Source: Flavobacteriaceae bacterium
GTDB lineage: Bacteria > Bacteroidota > Bacteroidia > Flavobacteriales > Flavobacteriaceae
Direction: 5' to 3'
Assembly: GCA_024640565.1 (NCBI GenBank)
Contig: JAHEET010000002.1
Coordinates: 1 to 64,000, forward strand
Length of the DNA: 64,000 nucleotides
Shown here piece by piece: positions 9,237-16,574 of the stretch (the stretch's first letter is position 1; each line of letters opens with the position of its first letter). The position numbers were made by a program, and so were the translations under genes. Below the pieces are notes generated by a model, which made no database searches, was not told where the DNA came from, and worked only from the letters and a program-made list of their open reading frames with translations.

Positions 9237-10102
9237 TATTTAAAATCTATATATTTTACTGGGTCTACGGCATAGCCATCACTCCAAAGTTCAAAGTGTA
9301 GGTGCGGACCTGTTGTTAATTCTCCGGTCGATCCAACGCTTGTTATTGCCTCGCCAGATTGCACAAAATCGGATTGTTCTTTTAATAAATTTCCATTGTG
9401 TTTGTAAACAGAAATATAATTATTGCTGTGTTTTAAAATAAGCACATAACCGGTTTCTGTGGTCCATCCGGAAAAAATAACCGTACCCTCTGCAATTGCT
9501 TTAACGGGTGCTCCCGTATTTGCTAAAATATCTACTGCAAAATGTTTGGTCGAGGGATCGAAGTTTTGAGAAATTTGACCGTTTAATGGCGCGAAAAAAA
9601 CCAAATCTACATTGGATTCGATGTTGTTAATAATTGGAAAACGGTCTCTTCGATCAACACTTTCTCTAAATAAAGAATCTGCTTTTGTAGCATCCAACTC
9701 GTTTTCGTTGATAATTATTCTTTCTTGTTCTAACAGTAAAGAATCTATGGTTTCTGGTTTTAATTCCCCGGTCAATACAGGTCTTATTGCTTTTGTATAA
9801 TTTTCTAAAACGGTTAATTGTGTTTTTAAAGAATCTGCTTTTAAGGTTGCGTTTAATGCATTTGTTTTTAATAAGGTAGAAGAATAGCCCGGGATGTATT
9901 CTTTAATTGGAGTAAAAGCAATAAGTGCGATGGTTAATACCATTAACAATATTGAAAAAAAACCTCCAAATACAAATACATTTAATCGTGATAGCTTTAA
10001 TGAAAAACGCTCTTCAAAAGTATCTTCATTTAAAACAACCAAACTGTATTTGTCCGTTAATTTCTGTTTAAAATTACGTTTTTGTTTCTTATTTTTTGCC
10101 AC
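9236..10102 (-). CDS. membrane-anchored M23 (LytM) peptidase
   Basis: 288 residues. A cytosolic basic N-terminus (about 35 residues) is followed by one membrane helix (about residues 40-62), a coiled-coil-like region (about 75-150) and a C-terminal LytM domain. The zinc site is complete: HFAVDI (first His and Asp) near residue 190 and HLHFE near the end. This topology resembles periplasmic cell-wall hydrolases and EnvC/MepM-type division factors. It heads a small unit with the GH3 gene on the minus strand. Confidence 0.88.
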   Translation of the reverse strand: MAKNKKQKRNFKQKLTDKYSLVVLNEDTFEERFSLKLSRLNVFVFGGFFSILLMVLTIALIAFTPIKEYIPGYSSTLLKTNALNATLKADSLKTQLTVLENYTKAIRPVLTGELKPETIDSLLLEQERIIINENELDATKADSLFRESVDRRDRFPIINNIESNVDLVFFAPLNGQISQNFDPSTKHFAVDILANTGAPVKAIAEGTVIFSGWTTETGYVLILKHSNNYISVYKHNGNLLKEQSDFVQSGEAITSVGSTGELTTGPHLHFELWSDGYAVDPVKYIDFK

Positions 10103-10124
10103 ACAAAGCTATTTAGTTTCTTCA

Positions 10125-10132
10125 CAAATATA
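10125..10132 (-). promoter_or_regulatory. -7 box (TATATTTG) of the LytM-GH3 unit
   Basis: An exact TAnnTTTG match on the minus strand 22 bases before the LytM ATG. A second match, TAGCTTTG at 10104-10111, touches the start region and is less likely. Confidence 0.4.
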
Positions 10133-10152
10133 CAACGAATAAATAGTGAAAT

Positions 10153-10734
10153 TTATTTTCTATAAAAATTCATTTCATCAATATAAACCCAAACTTCTTT
10201 GGAGAGAAGCGGTTGTATATTTTTGGCAGTTTTTAATCCGTTTCGAATCATTGTTGAAGAAATTTCTATGATGGGAGCTGCGATTTTGTGAATTTTTGGA
10301 TGGCCGTCAAATTGTGACTGGGTATTTCCTGCTGAAATTCTTGGATATACATAAATTTGATGATGTTCTAGGATGGTCTCAAAATTTTTCCATTTATGAA
10401 AGTTTTTTAAATTGTCTTCGCCCATAATTAACCCAAACTCTTTATCTGGATGCAACTCTGAAATATGCGCCAAGGTATGGGTGGTATAATTGGGTTGTGG
10501 CAGTTTAAACTCAATGTCTGAAGGTTTTATTTTTGGGTAATTTTCCGTTGCTCTATAGACCATTTCAAAACGGTGGTGATTGTCTAGTAAAGAACTTTTC
10601 TTTTTAAATGGATTGTGTGGAGTAACCACCATCCAAACTTCATCTAAGTTGGAATGCTCTACTAAATGATTGGCGATAATTAGATGCCCAACATGAATGG
10701 GATTGAAGGTGCCAAAATATAATCCAATTTTCAT
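10153..10734 (-). CDS. nadD: nicotinate-nucleotide adenylyltransferase
   Basis: 193 residues. It adenylates nicotinate mononucleotide in NAD synthesis. The N-terminal GLYFGTFNPIHVGHLIIA segment contains the nucleotidyltransferase GxFxPxHxGH motif; VTPHNPFKK follows, then the C-terminal ISSTMIRNGLK (ISST motif) that binds ATP. Length and motifs are complete. It is the last gene of a yicC-like, gmk, nadD series with gaps of 46 and 29 bases, an order common in flavobacteria. Confidence 0.95.
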   Translation of the reverse strand: MKIGLYFGTFNPIHVGHLIIANHLVEHSNLDEVWMVVTPHNPFKKKSSLLDNHHRFEMVYRATENYPKIKPSDIEFKLPQPNYTTHTLAHISELHPDKEFGLIMGEDNLKNFHKWKNFETILEHHQIYVYPRISAGNTQSQFDGHPKIHKIAAPIIEISSTMIRNGLKTAKNIQPLLSKEVWVYIDEMNFYRK

Positions 10735-10763
10735 TTTTAATCCGTTTCGCTCTTCGACTTTCT

Positions 10764-11348
10764 TTATTTGTTTAATCCTAAATAGTCACGCATAAGTGCT
10801 TCCGCTTCTTGTAAAGCTACCTCTAAATCATAATTTTTGATGATCTTATCAAACTGTGGAGCTGTTGCCAATTCTACAGAGGCTTTTGCAATCCGCATAT
10901 TTATTTTATCCTCGCTTTCTGTACTTCTCTTCTTCAACCGAATTTTAAGTTCATCTACACTGGGTGGTTTTACAAAAACTGACAAGGTATTTTCTGGAAA
11001 TTTCTTTTTTATTCGTAATCCACCAACAACGTCTATGTCAAAAATTACATGTTTTTTTAGTGCCCAGATTCGTTCTACTTCTATTTTTAAAGTTCCATAA
11101 AAGTTATCACGATATACTTCTTCCCATTCCAAAAAGGCATCTTCTTTTATTTTATTCTTAAAATCTCTTAAAGAGATAAAATAATAGTCTTTTCCGTCTT
11201 TTTCAAATCCTCTCGGTTCTCGAGAAGTTGCAGAAATAGAAAACGCTAGATTAAATTGTTCTTGTTTTAATAAGTGACGTACAATGGTTGTTTTTCCAGA
11301 CCCAGAAGGCGCAGAAAAAACAAATAATTTTCCTTTAAAATCTTTCAT
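10764..11348 (-). CDS. gmk: guanylate kinase
   Basis: 194 residues. It phosphorylates GMP to GDP. The P-loop GKLFVFSAPSGSGKTTIV is at the N-terminus, followed by the GMP-binding FSISATSREPRGFEKDGKDYYF and EWEEVYRDNFYGT, and the lid segment RLKKRSTESEDKI. All expected motifs are present. It sits between the YicC-like gene and nadD on the same strand. Confidence 0.96.
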   Translation of the reverse strand: MKDFKGKLFVFSAPSGSGKTTIVRHLLKQEQFNLAFSISATSREPRGFEKDGKDYYFISLRDFKNKIKEDAFLEWEEVYRDNFYGTLKIEVERIWALKKHVIFDIDVVGGLRIKKKFPENTLSVFVKPPSVDELKIRLKKRSTESEDKINMRIAKASVELATAPQFDKIIKNYDLEVALQEAEALMRDYLGLNK

Positions 11349-11394
11349 AATATATCGATTCTGGAATTCCGAATGCCCTCGAAATTGGTTCCGT

Positions 11395-12261
11395 TTATAG
11401 CACGTTTAAAATTTGTTCTTTAATTTGCTCTAATTCATTTTTCATTTGAATTACGGCTTTTTGCATGGGTGCATAATTGGCTTTAGAACCTGTGGTATTG
11501 ATTTCTCTCCCCATTTCTTGAACAATAAAGCCTAGTTTTTTACCATTTGATACTTCGGACGACAAGGTGAGTAAAAAATAATCTAAGTGGTTTGCCAACC
11601 GCACTTTCTCCTCATTAATATCCAATTTTTCAAGATAGTAAATCAACTCTTGCTCAAAACGATTTTCATCGGCATCTACTTTCAAATCATCGATCGCCTT
11701 TTTCAAACGCGTCTTTACATTTTCTACCCGATCACGATTCAATGCCTTCACTTCTTCTAGATAGGTTCTTATGTTTGTAATTCTTTCTTTGAAATCAATT
11801 TCTAAAGAGGCTGCTTCCTCTACTCTGTATTGTATAATCTCCTGAATTGCAAGGTCTATATTTTGAGTGATACTGCTCCATTCGTTTTCATCAAACTCTT
11901 CACGTTCTGCTTTTAGTGCATCTGGCATTCTAATGGCCATTTTCAAGAGCTCTACCTCTGATGTTTTAACTGGATCTACAAGATTTCTTAATTGCTCCAT
12001 ATACTCCTTTACAACGCTGTGATTGATCTTTGCGGAAGATTCATTTCCGGTCATTTCAACAAAAATGGAGAAATCTACTTTTCCACGCACCAAAGCGTTC
12101 GCTAATTTTTTGCGAACAGACAATTCTTTTTCTTTATAGTAAGAAGGAATTCGGACGTTTAAATCAAGGTTTTTACTATTTAAGGATTTAATTTCTATGG
12201 TTACTTTTTTGGTCGGTAGTTGAAGTACCGATTTCCCGTAACCTGTCATTGATTGAATCAT
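11395..12261 (-). CDS. YicC-family endoribonuclease-like protein
   Basis: 288 residues, full YicC length. It begins with IQSMTGYGK, the family hallmark, and ends with a DUF1732-type C-terminal region containing NTTGSKANYAPM near residue 255. The middle is predominantly helical and charged, likely coiled coil. E. coli YicC is an RNase linked to small-RNA turnover; that role is assumed from family membership. It is probably the first gene of the operon with gmk and nadD, because a -7 box lies upstream. Confidence 0.9.
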   Translation of the reverse strand: MIQSMTGYGKSVLQLPTKKVTIEIKSLNSKNLDLNVRIPSYYKEKELSVRKKLANALVRGKVDFSIFVEMTGNESSAKINHSVVKEYMEQLRNLVDPVKTSEVELLKMAIRMPDALKAEREEFDENEWSSITQNIDLAIQEIIQYRVEEAASLEIDFKERITNIRTYLEEVKALNRDRVENVKTRLKKAIDDLKVDADENRFEQELIYYLEKLDINEEKVRLANHLDYFLLTLSSEVSNGKKLGFIVQEMGREINTTGSKANYAPMQKAVIQMKNELEQIKEQILNVL

Positions 12262-12285
12262 AAAATATTCATTTTAAATGCGTTG

Positions 12286-12293
12286 CAAATATA
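12286..12293 (-). promoter_or_regulatory. -7 box (TATATTTG) of the yicC-gmk-nadD unit
   Basis: An exact TAnnTTTG match on the minus strand, 24 bases before the YicC-like ATG, inside the short gap after the DMT transporter gene. No clear -33 element. Confidence 0.4.
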
Positions 12294-12295
12294 GT

Positions 12296-13192
12296 TTATT
12301 TCAAAGTACTTTTAGGCTGTTTTGAAACTAAATACACTCCAAAAAAGATGATTCCGGATGCACACATTTTCACTAAATTAAGAGAATCACTTCCTACAGA
12401 TAGTGCGAAAATAGTAGCTATTACTGGTTGTAAATATATGAAAACACCCACCGTAGTAGGCTTCAATTTAGACAAGCCATAAAGGTTAAAAAGATAGGTA
12501 ATACAGGTTGTAAAAAGAATGACAAAACCTACTTTTAAATAAATATCTGTTGGCATAGTTGTCCATGAGATTTCAGTGAATTCAAACAATGAAAATGGGA
12601 TCACAAAAATAAGCCCAAATAGATAAAACCACTTTATAAAGGTAATCGGGTTGTATTTTGAAATTACTTTTTTGACCAAAACCAAATACAGCCCGTAAGA
12701 CGCTGCATTTACAAATACCAAAAAGTTTCCTAAAGTACTATTGGCGTCCGTATTCTCACCACTATTCCCATAAACAATCAAGAAAATCGCTCCAATCAAT
12801 CCAACAAAAACCCCCATGATTTTCCTTTTAATAATTTTTTCTTTCAACAAAATACTTGAAAAAATTAAAACCATAATTGGCGAAGTAACCATCATCACCG
12901 AAGCACTTATTGGCGAGGTAAGGCTTAAGCCTTTAAAAAAGCACAACATGTTCAATGCGATACCAAAAAAAGAGGCCAAAATTATTTTTTTATAGTCTTG
13001 TCTCACTATTTTTTGGGACTTGACAAACAGCCCAGCAATCCAGAAAACAACAGTGGCCCCAAAGACTCTTATTAAAATAAAAGCATTGGGTTTTATATAT
13101 AGTGGCATTACATCTTTTGCAATGGTAAAGGTAACCCCATAAATTAAAGTTGCAATAGAGACTAAACTAAGTGCTATGGTTCTTTGGTTCAT
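12296..13192 (-). CDS. DMT-superfamily transporter (EamA-type)
   Basis: 298 residues with ten hydrophobic stretches arranged as two EamA repeats (first about residues 8-140, second about 150-290). It has the usual conserved features of drug/metabolite transporters, such as SPISASVMMVTSPIMV in repeat one and PVIATIFALSVG in repeat two. It should be an inner-membrane exporter of an unknown metabolite. It is divergent from upp, with a strong hairpin in its upstream region. Confidence 0.88.
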   Translation of the reverse strand: MNQRTIALSLVSIATLIYGVTFTIAKDVMPLYIKPNAFILIRVFGATVVFWIAGLFVKSQKIVRQDYKKIILASFFGIALNMLCFFKGLSLTSPISASVMMVTSPIMVLIFSSILLKEKIIKRKIMGVFVGLIGAIFLIVYGNSGENTDANSTLGNFLVFVNAASYGLYLVLVKKVISKYNPITFIKWFYLFGLIFVIPFSLFEFTEISWTTMPTDIYLKVGFVILFTTCITYLFNLYGLSKLKPTTVGVFIYLQPVIATIFALSVGSDSLNLVKMCASGIIFFGVYLVSKQPKSTLK

Positions 13193-13249
13193 GAAAATGA
13201 ATTCTAAAATAAAGGCGCAAAGTTGAGAAGAATTTTAAAAAAATACACA

Positions 13250-13281
13250 AAAAAAGAGTTTCAAATTCATGAAACTCTTTG
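13250..13281 (-). terminator. Terminator-like hairpin upstream of the DMT transporter gene
   Basis: A perfect stem AAAGAGTTTCA pairing with TGAAACTCTTT around a six-base loop is followed on the minus strand by a T-run. It lies between two divergent genes, where no upstream minus-strand gene needs a terminator. It could therefore attenuate the DMT transporter transcript or end a short untranslated RNA. Confidence 0.55.
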
Positions 13282-13369
13282 TTCTAGGTTTGTTGACTTT
13301 TGGTGATAGATACACTATCCCAATTGATGATTAAGAATTGACAATATACACATTTTAAACTATTCCGAT

Positions 13370-13377
13370 TATCTTTG
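13370..13377 (+). promoter_or_regulatory. -7 box (TATCTTTG) of upp
   Basis: An exact TAnnTTTG match 17 bases before the upp ATG. No -33 TTTG at the usual distance. Confidence 0.4.
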
Positions 13378-13394
13378 TAAAATAAGCTATAGAA

Positions 13395-14048
13395 ATGACC
13401 ATACACCACCTCTCCAAAAGTCCCTCGATTTTAAATACTTTCATTTCAGAAATTAGAGATCATAAAATTCAAAAAGATCCTTTGCGATTTCGTAGAAATA
13501 TTGAACGAATTGGAGAAATATTAGGGTATGAATTAAGCAAAGAATTGGCCTCTAAAACCGTAGAGGTGATTACTCCTTTGGGGACAAAAAAAATCGCAGT
13601 TCCAACAAAAGAACTTGTTCTTTGCTCAATATTAAGAGCGGGGCTCCCGCTGCATCAAGGATTGTTAAACTATTTTGATACTGCTGAAAATGCTTTCATT
13701 GCTGCATACCGCCACCATCCAAACAAAGATGCAGCATTTGACATTGTTGTTGAATATTTTGCTGCCCCCGCATTGGAAGATAAAATACTTTTGTTGGCAG
13801 ATCCAATGTTGGCAACCGGTCAATCGTTGGTTGCAGTCCATAAAGCCATTAAAAAACAAGGGATTCCCAAAGAAATTCATATTGTGGTAGTAATTGCCTC
13901 TCAAGAGGGAATTCATTTTATTGAAAAGCATTTTCCTAAAAACACTCATTTGTGGATTGCTGCAATTGATCCTACATTGAATGAAAAAGGGTACATTATC
14001 CCTGGGCTTGGAGATGCTGGAGACCTGGCCTTTGGAACGAAACTATAA
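13395..14048 (+). CDS. upp: uracil phosphoribosyltransferase
   Basis: 217 residues. It makes UMP from uracil and PRPP in pyrimidine salvage. Marks include CSILRAGLPLHQG, the PRPP-binding loop LLADPMLATGQSLVAV and the uracil-binding C-terminal GYIIPGLGDAGDLAFG. The final six bases overlap the end of the opposite-strand DUF6427-like gene, so the two are tail-to-tail without a terminator. Confidence 0.95.
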   Translation: MTIHHLSKSPSILNTFISEIRDHKIQKDPLRFRRNIERIGEILGYELSKELASKTVEVITPLGTKKIAVPTKELVLCSILRAGLPLHQGLLNYFDTAENAFIAAYRHHPNKDAAFDIVVEYFAAPALEDKILLLADPMLATGQSLVAVHKAIKKQGIPKEIHIVVVIASQEGIHFIEKHFPKNTHLWIAAIDPTLNEKGYIIPGLGDAGDLAFGTKL

Positions 14049-14972
14049 GAATAGAGGCCCTAAAAGAGCACCCAGTACAAAAAGAATAATTCCTATTTCT
14101 TTTAAAAAATTTCGTTGTATCGATTCAAAACCATTGGCAAGAATTACGGCAACGGGAAAGGCGGCGATTAACAATTCAGAACCGTCTCGGTCAAACGTAA
14201 TGAAGAGGTATGAAATACTTATAAACAAATGAGTTAAAAGTAAAATCCAACTTTTTTTGAAGCGATTATTAATAGAAAATACGCTTCCTGTTTTCATAAA
14301 AATTGCAAACAACAAAAATATTGAAAGAACTCCCAATGGAGCTAAAAACTTGGTTTGTTTATACAAGTTAAAGTCGTAGGTGCTGTATAAGAGAAGTTTG
14401 TCTGTAAAAAGCGATAACGAATCGATCCAAAAGCTATAAGTGAAAAACAAAAAAACAGGAATCATAAAACCAACTGTAGAGATGATCATGGTTTGAAATC
14501 GAATCCTTTTATGAACGATTAACCCAGTGAATAGAAGTACTGAAAATACAATTGAAAACGGGTTCATAAGGCACAGTACCCCCAACCAAAAACCAGCGTC
14601 AAATAACTTTTTAAACACCTCATTTAAGGTTTGCAAACTATACACTTTTCTTAAAAACAAGAGGTGTATGATATATTCCAAAACTACCTTATAATCATAC
14701 AGATAAGTGCTAAAAAAAGAAATCACTAGAAGATAAAACAACAGCGCATAGGAATTGTCTAGTGTTAATTTATTCTTAGAAATAATGAAGTTTACGCCAA
14801 AAAAAAGCAAGGTGAAAATAATAAAAAACACTATTTTTTCAACGATGAATAAAAGCGTAAATTCAGTGGTTGAAAACGCATGAAAACTATTTAAAAAAAA
14901 GGCGCAAACAAACAGTAATAGTAAAACTATAAAATTGATTGGTTTTGATTTGCCGAAAAAATTGGCTAACAT
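14043..14972 (-). CDS. multi-pass membrane protein (DUF6427-like)
   Basis: 309 residues, almost wholly hydrophobic, with about nine or ten membrane segments (first near residues 13-32, last near 285-308). It matches my recollection of a flavobacterial family annotated DUF6427, usually next to upp and a short DUF6341-like gene, exactly the arrangement here. No catalytic motif is visible. Resemblance to polytopic glycan or lipid-handling proteins is only general. It is head-to-head with the 73-residue protein at 15014. Confidence 0.7.
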   Translation of the reverse strand: MLANFFGKSKPINFIVLLLLFVCAFFLNSFHAFSTTEFTLLFIVEKIVFFIIFTLLFFGVNFIISKNKLTLDNSYALLFYLLVISFFSTYLYDYKVVLEYIIHLLFLRKVYSLQTLNEVFKKLFDAGFWLGVLCLMNPFSIVFSVLLFTGLIVHKRIRFQTMIISTVGFMIPVFLFFTYSFWIDSLSLFTDKLLLYSTYDFNLYKQTKFLAPLGVLSIFLLFAIFMKTGSVFSINNRFKKSWILLLTHLFISISYLFITFDRDGSELLIAAFPVAVILANGFESIQRNFLKEIGIILFVLGALLGPLFL

Positions 14973-14992
14973 TATTTCTTTTGTTATTTTTG
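14961..14992 (+). promoter_or_regulatory. Promoter of the DUF6341-like gene and trmB
   Basis: TTG (14962-14964) and a perfect TATTTTTG (14985-14992) are 20 bases apart, a good TTTG/TAnnTTTG promoter. It overlaps the first codons of the divergent DUF6427-like gene, so the two transcripts begin on top of each other. Confidence 0.55.
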
Positions 14993-15013
14993 CAGTGTAA
15001 AGATAAATAAGTT

Positions 15014-15235
15014 ATGATAGCAAGCAATATTTTTAAGTGGATTGGCACTTTATTTACTGAGTATTTATTCACCCCTTTTAATGAAATTCGTTCCGATTTG
15101 GCATTAAGAGAGTTTGGATGGTGGATTTCGAATGGTGTTAATTGGCTTTTTCTAGTTGTCTTTTTATTTCTTTTACGTTATTGGATGAAAGAATCCTATA
15201 AATTTAAGAGAGAAGGAACAGAAGATCGCGCATAA
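15014..15235 (+). CDS. small membrane protein (DUF6341-like)
   Basis: 73 residues with one amphipathic N-terminal segment (about residues 5-20), one clear membrane helix (WLFLVVFLFLLRYW, about 44-57) and a charged C-terminal tail. The segment DLALREFGWWISNGVNW is a recognisable family block in flavobacteria. Function unknown. It is head-to-head with the DUF6427-like gene, which suggests a shared membrane task, and 11 bases upstream of trmB, with which it is likely cotranscribed. Confidence 0.72.
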   Translation: MIASNIFKWIGTLFTEYLFTPFNEIRSDLALREFGWWISNGVNWLFLVVFLFLLRYWMKESYKFKREGTEDRA

Positions 15236-15246
15236 TACTACATTCT

Positions 15247-15918
15247 TTGGGAAGCAAAAACAAATTAAAACGTTTTAACGAAAACGAAACGTTCAAAAAT
15301 GTCATTCAGCCAACGAGAGAGGAAGTTATCAATAACTTCTCTTTGAAAGGCAAATGGCATTCTTTTTTTAAAAACAAAAACCCGATCGTTTTAGAATTGG
15401 GCTGTGGTAAAGGGGAGTATACAATTGCCTTGGCTCGTAAAAACCCAAACAAAAACTACATTGGTATTGATATCAAAGGAGCCCGCTTTTGGCGTGGCGC
15501 AAAAACAGCCATCGAAGAAGGCTTACAAAACGTCGCTTTTGTAAGAACACAAATTGAATTGGTTGATTTTATTTTTGCAGAAAATGAAGTCGCTGAAATT
15601 TGGATTACCTTCCCAGACCCACAAATAAAATACAAGCGTACAAAACATAGAATGACAAATACGTCTTTCCTGAAAAAATACCATCACATTTTAAATAAAG
15701 ATGGTATCATGAACTTGAAAACGGACAGTGAATTTATGCACGGTTATACACTTGGCTTATTGCATGGTGAAGGACATGAAGTTTTAAACGCAAATCACAA
15801 TGTGTATAAAAATGAAGGATCGCCACTAGAAGTAACGGAAACCCAAACTTTTTACGAAAATCAATATCTAGAAGTTGGAAAACCCATCACTTATATTCAA
15901 TTTCGGTTAACGTATTAG
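15247..15918 (+). CDS. trmB: tRNA (guanine-N7-)-methyltransferase
   Basis: 223 residues. It methylates G46 of tRNA using S-adenosylmethionine. The start is TTG 15247: the N-terminal GSKNKLKRFNENETF block is conserved in flavobacterial TrmB and no ATG precedes it. Rossmann methyltransferase motifs are visible: LELGCGKGEYTIALA, NYIGIDIKGARFWRG, and the tRNA-binding ITFPDPQIKYKRTKHRM. The C-terminal LNLKTDSEFM-type segment is present. It follows the DUF6341-like gene closely. Confidence 0.95.
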   Translation: MGSKNKLKRFNENETFKNVIQPTREEVINNFSLKGKWHSFFKNKNPIVLELGCGKGEYTIALARKNPNKNYIGIDIKGARFWRGAKTAIEEGLQNVAFVRTQIELVDFIFAENEVAEIWITFPDPQIKYKRTKHRMTNTSFLKKYHHILNKDGIMNLKTDSEFMHGYTLGLLHGEGHEVLNANHNVYKNEGSPLEVTETQTFYENQYLEVGKPITYIQFRLTY

Positions 15919-16025
15919 TCCTTTTTCACTGGGAGTCACTTCAAAGCAAAACCTTCCAGGCAATTGCATTTGGTCTACAAGCTCTTTTTTTGGATGTAAC
16001 GCAATACTTTTCTTACCTTCACCTA

Positions 16026-16373
16026 GTGAGAGAATCAGACAATTTTTTTGAGAAAGTTTACCAGACAGCACGCTTAATTCCGTTTGGCCGTGTTACTAGT
16101 TATGGTGCCATTGCAAGCTATTTAGGCGCAGCACGTTCCGCAAGAATGGTAGGTTGGGCAATGAATAATGCTCACAACCAAAAAGAAGAAGTTCCCGCAC
16201 ACAGAGTTGTAAACCGAAAAGGATTATTAACAGGGAAGCATCATTTTAAGGGTACAAATCTTATGCAACAGTTGTTGGAAAGCGAAGGAATTGTTGTGAT
16301 TGAAAATCAAATCCAAGATTTCGAAAAAGTTTTCTGGAGTCCAATGGATGCCTCCGCCTCTAAAAAGGAATAA
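16026..16373 (+). CDS. MGMT-family DNA-binding protein lacking the acceptor cysteine (ATL-like)
   Basis: 115 residues from GTG 16026. A TTG at 15990 would add 12 residues but lacks family support. It matches the C-terminal DNA-binding domain of O6-alkylguanine-DNA alkyltransferases: IPFGRVTSYGAIASYLG (winged-helix recognition part with the finger Arg), MVGWAMNNAH and VPAHRVVNRKG. The canonical PCHR motif is PAHR here, so the acceptor cysteine is replaced by alanine and direct alkyl transfer is not possible. Alkyltransferase-like proteins bind alkylated guanine and hand it to nucleotide excision repair. Confidence 0.88.
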   Translation: MRESDNFFEKVYQTARLIPFGRVTSYGAIASYLGAARSARMVGWAMNNAHNQKEEVPAHRVVNRKGLLTGKHHFKGTNLMQQLLESEGIVVIENQIQDFEKVFWSPMDASASKKE

Positions 16374-16451
16374 AAGCGTGCTTTATCGCTATTCGCAAAG
16401 CCATAAAAAATAATCACAATCCATACCCTTTCTTATCTAAACAGTAAGCAC

Positions 16452-16459
16452 TATCTTTG
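16452..16459 (+). promoter_or_regulatory. -7 box (TATCTTTG) upstream of mrp
   Basis: An exact TAnnTTTG match placing transcription start roughly 105-110 bases before the mrp ATG, so the operon would carry a long leader containing the hairpin at 16514-16545. Confidence 0.4.
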
Positions 16460-16513
16460 CAATCAAGATGTAATCTTAATTAAGTTATAAGTACCACTTT
16501 GAGCGTTAAAGAA

Positions 16514-16545
16514 CGATTTTTTATGGGATTTAAAACCCAAAATCG
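16514..16545 (+). promoter_or_regulatory. Stem-loop in the mrp leader
   Basis: CGATTTT (16514-16520) pairs with AAAATCG (16539-16545), and an inner GGG (16525-16527) pairs with CCC (16536-16538), leaving a four-base bulge. There is no T-run after it, so it is not a terminator. It matches no riboswitch I recognise. Confidence 0.4.
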
Positions 16546-16574
16546 CGGTTAGGCGCACTCTATCAATAGAAAAA

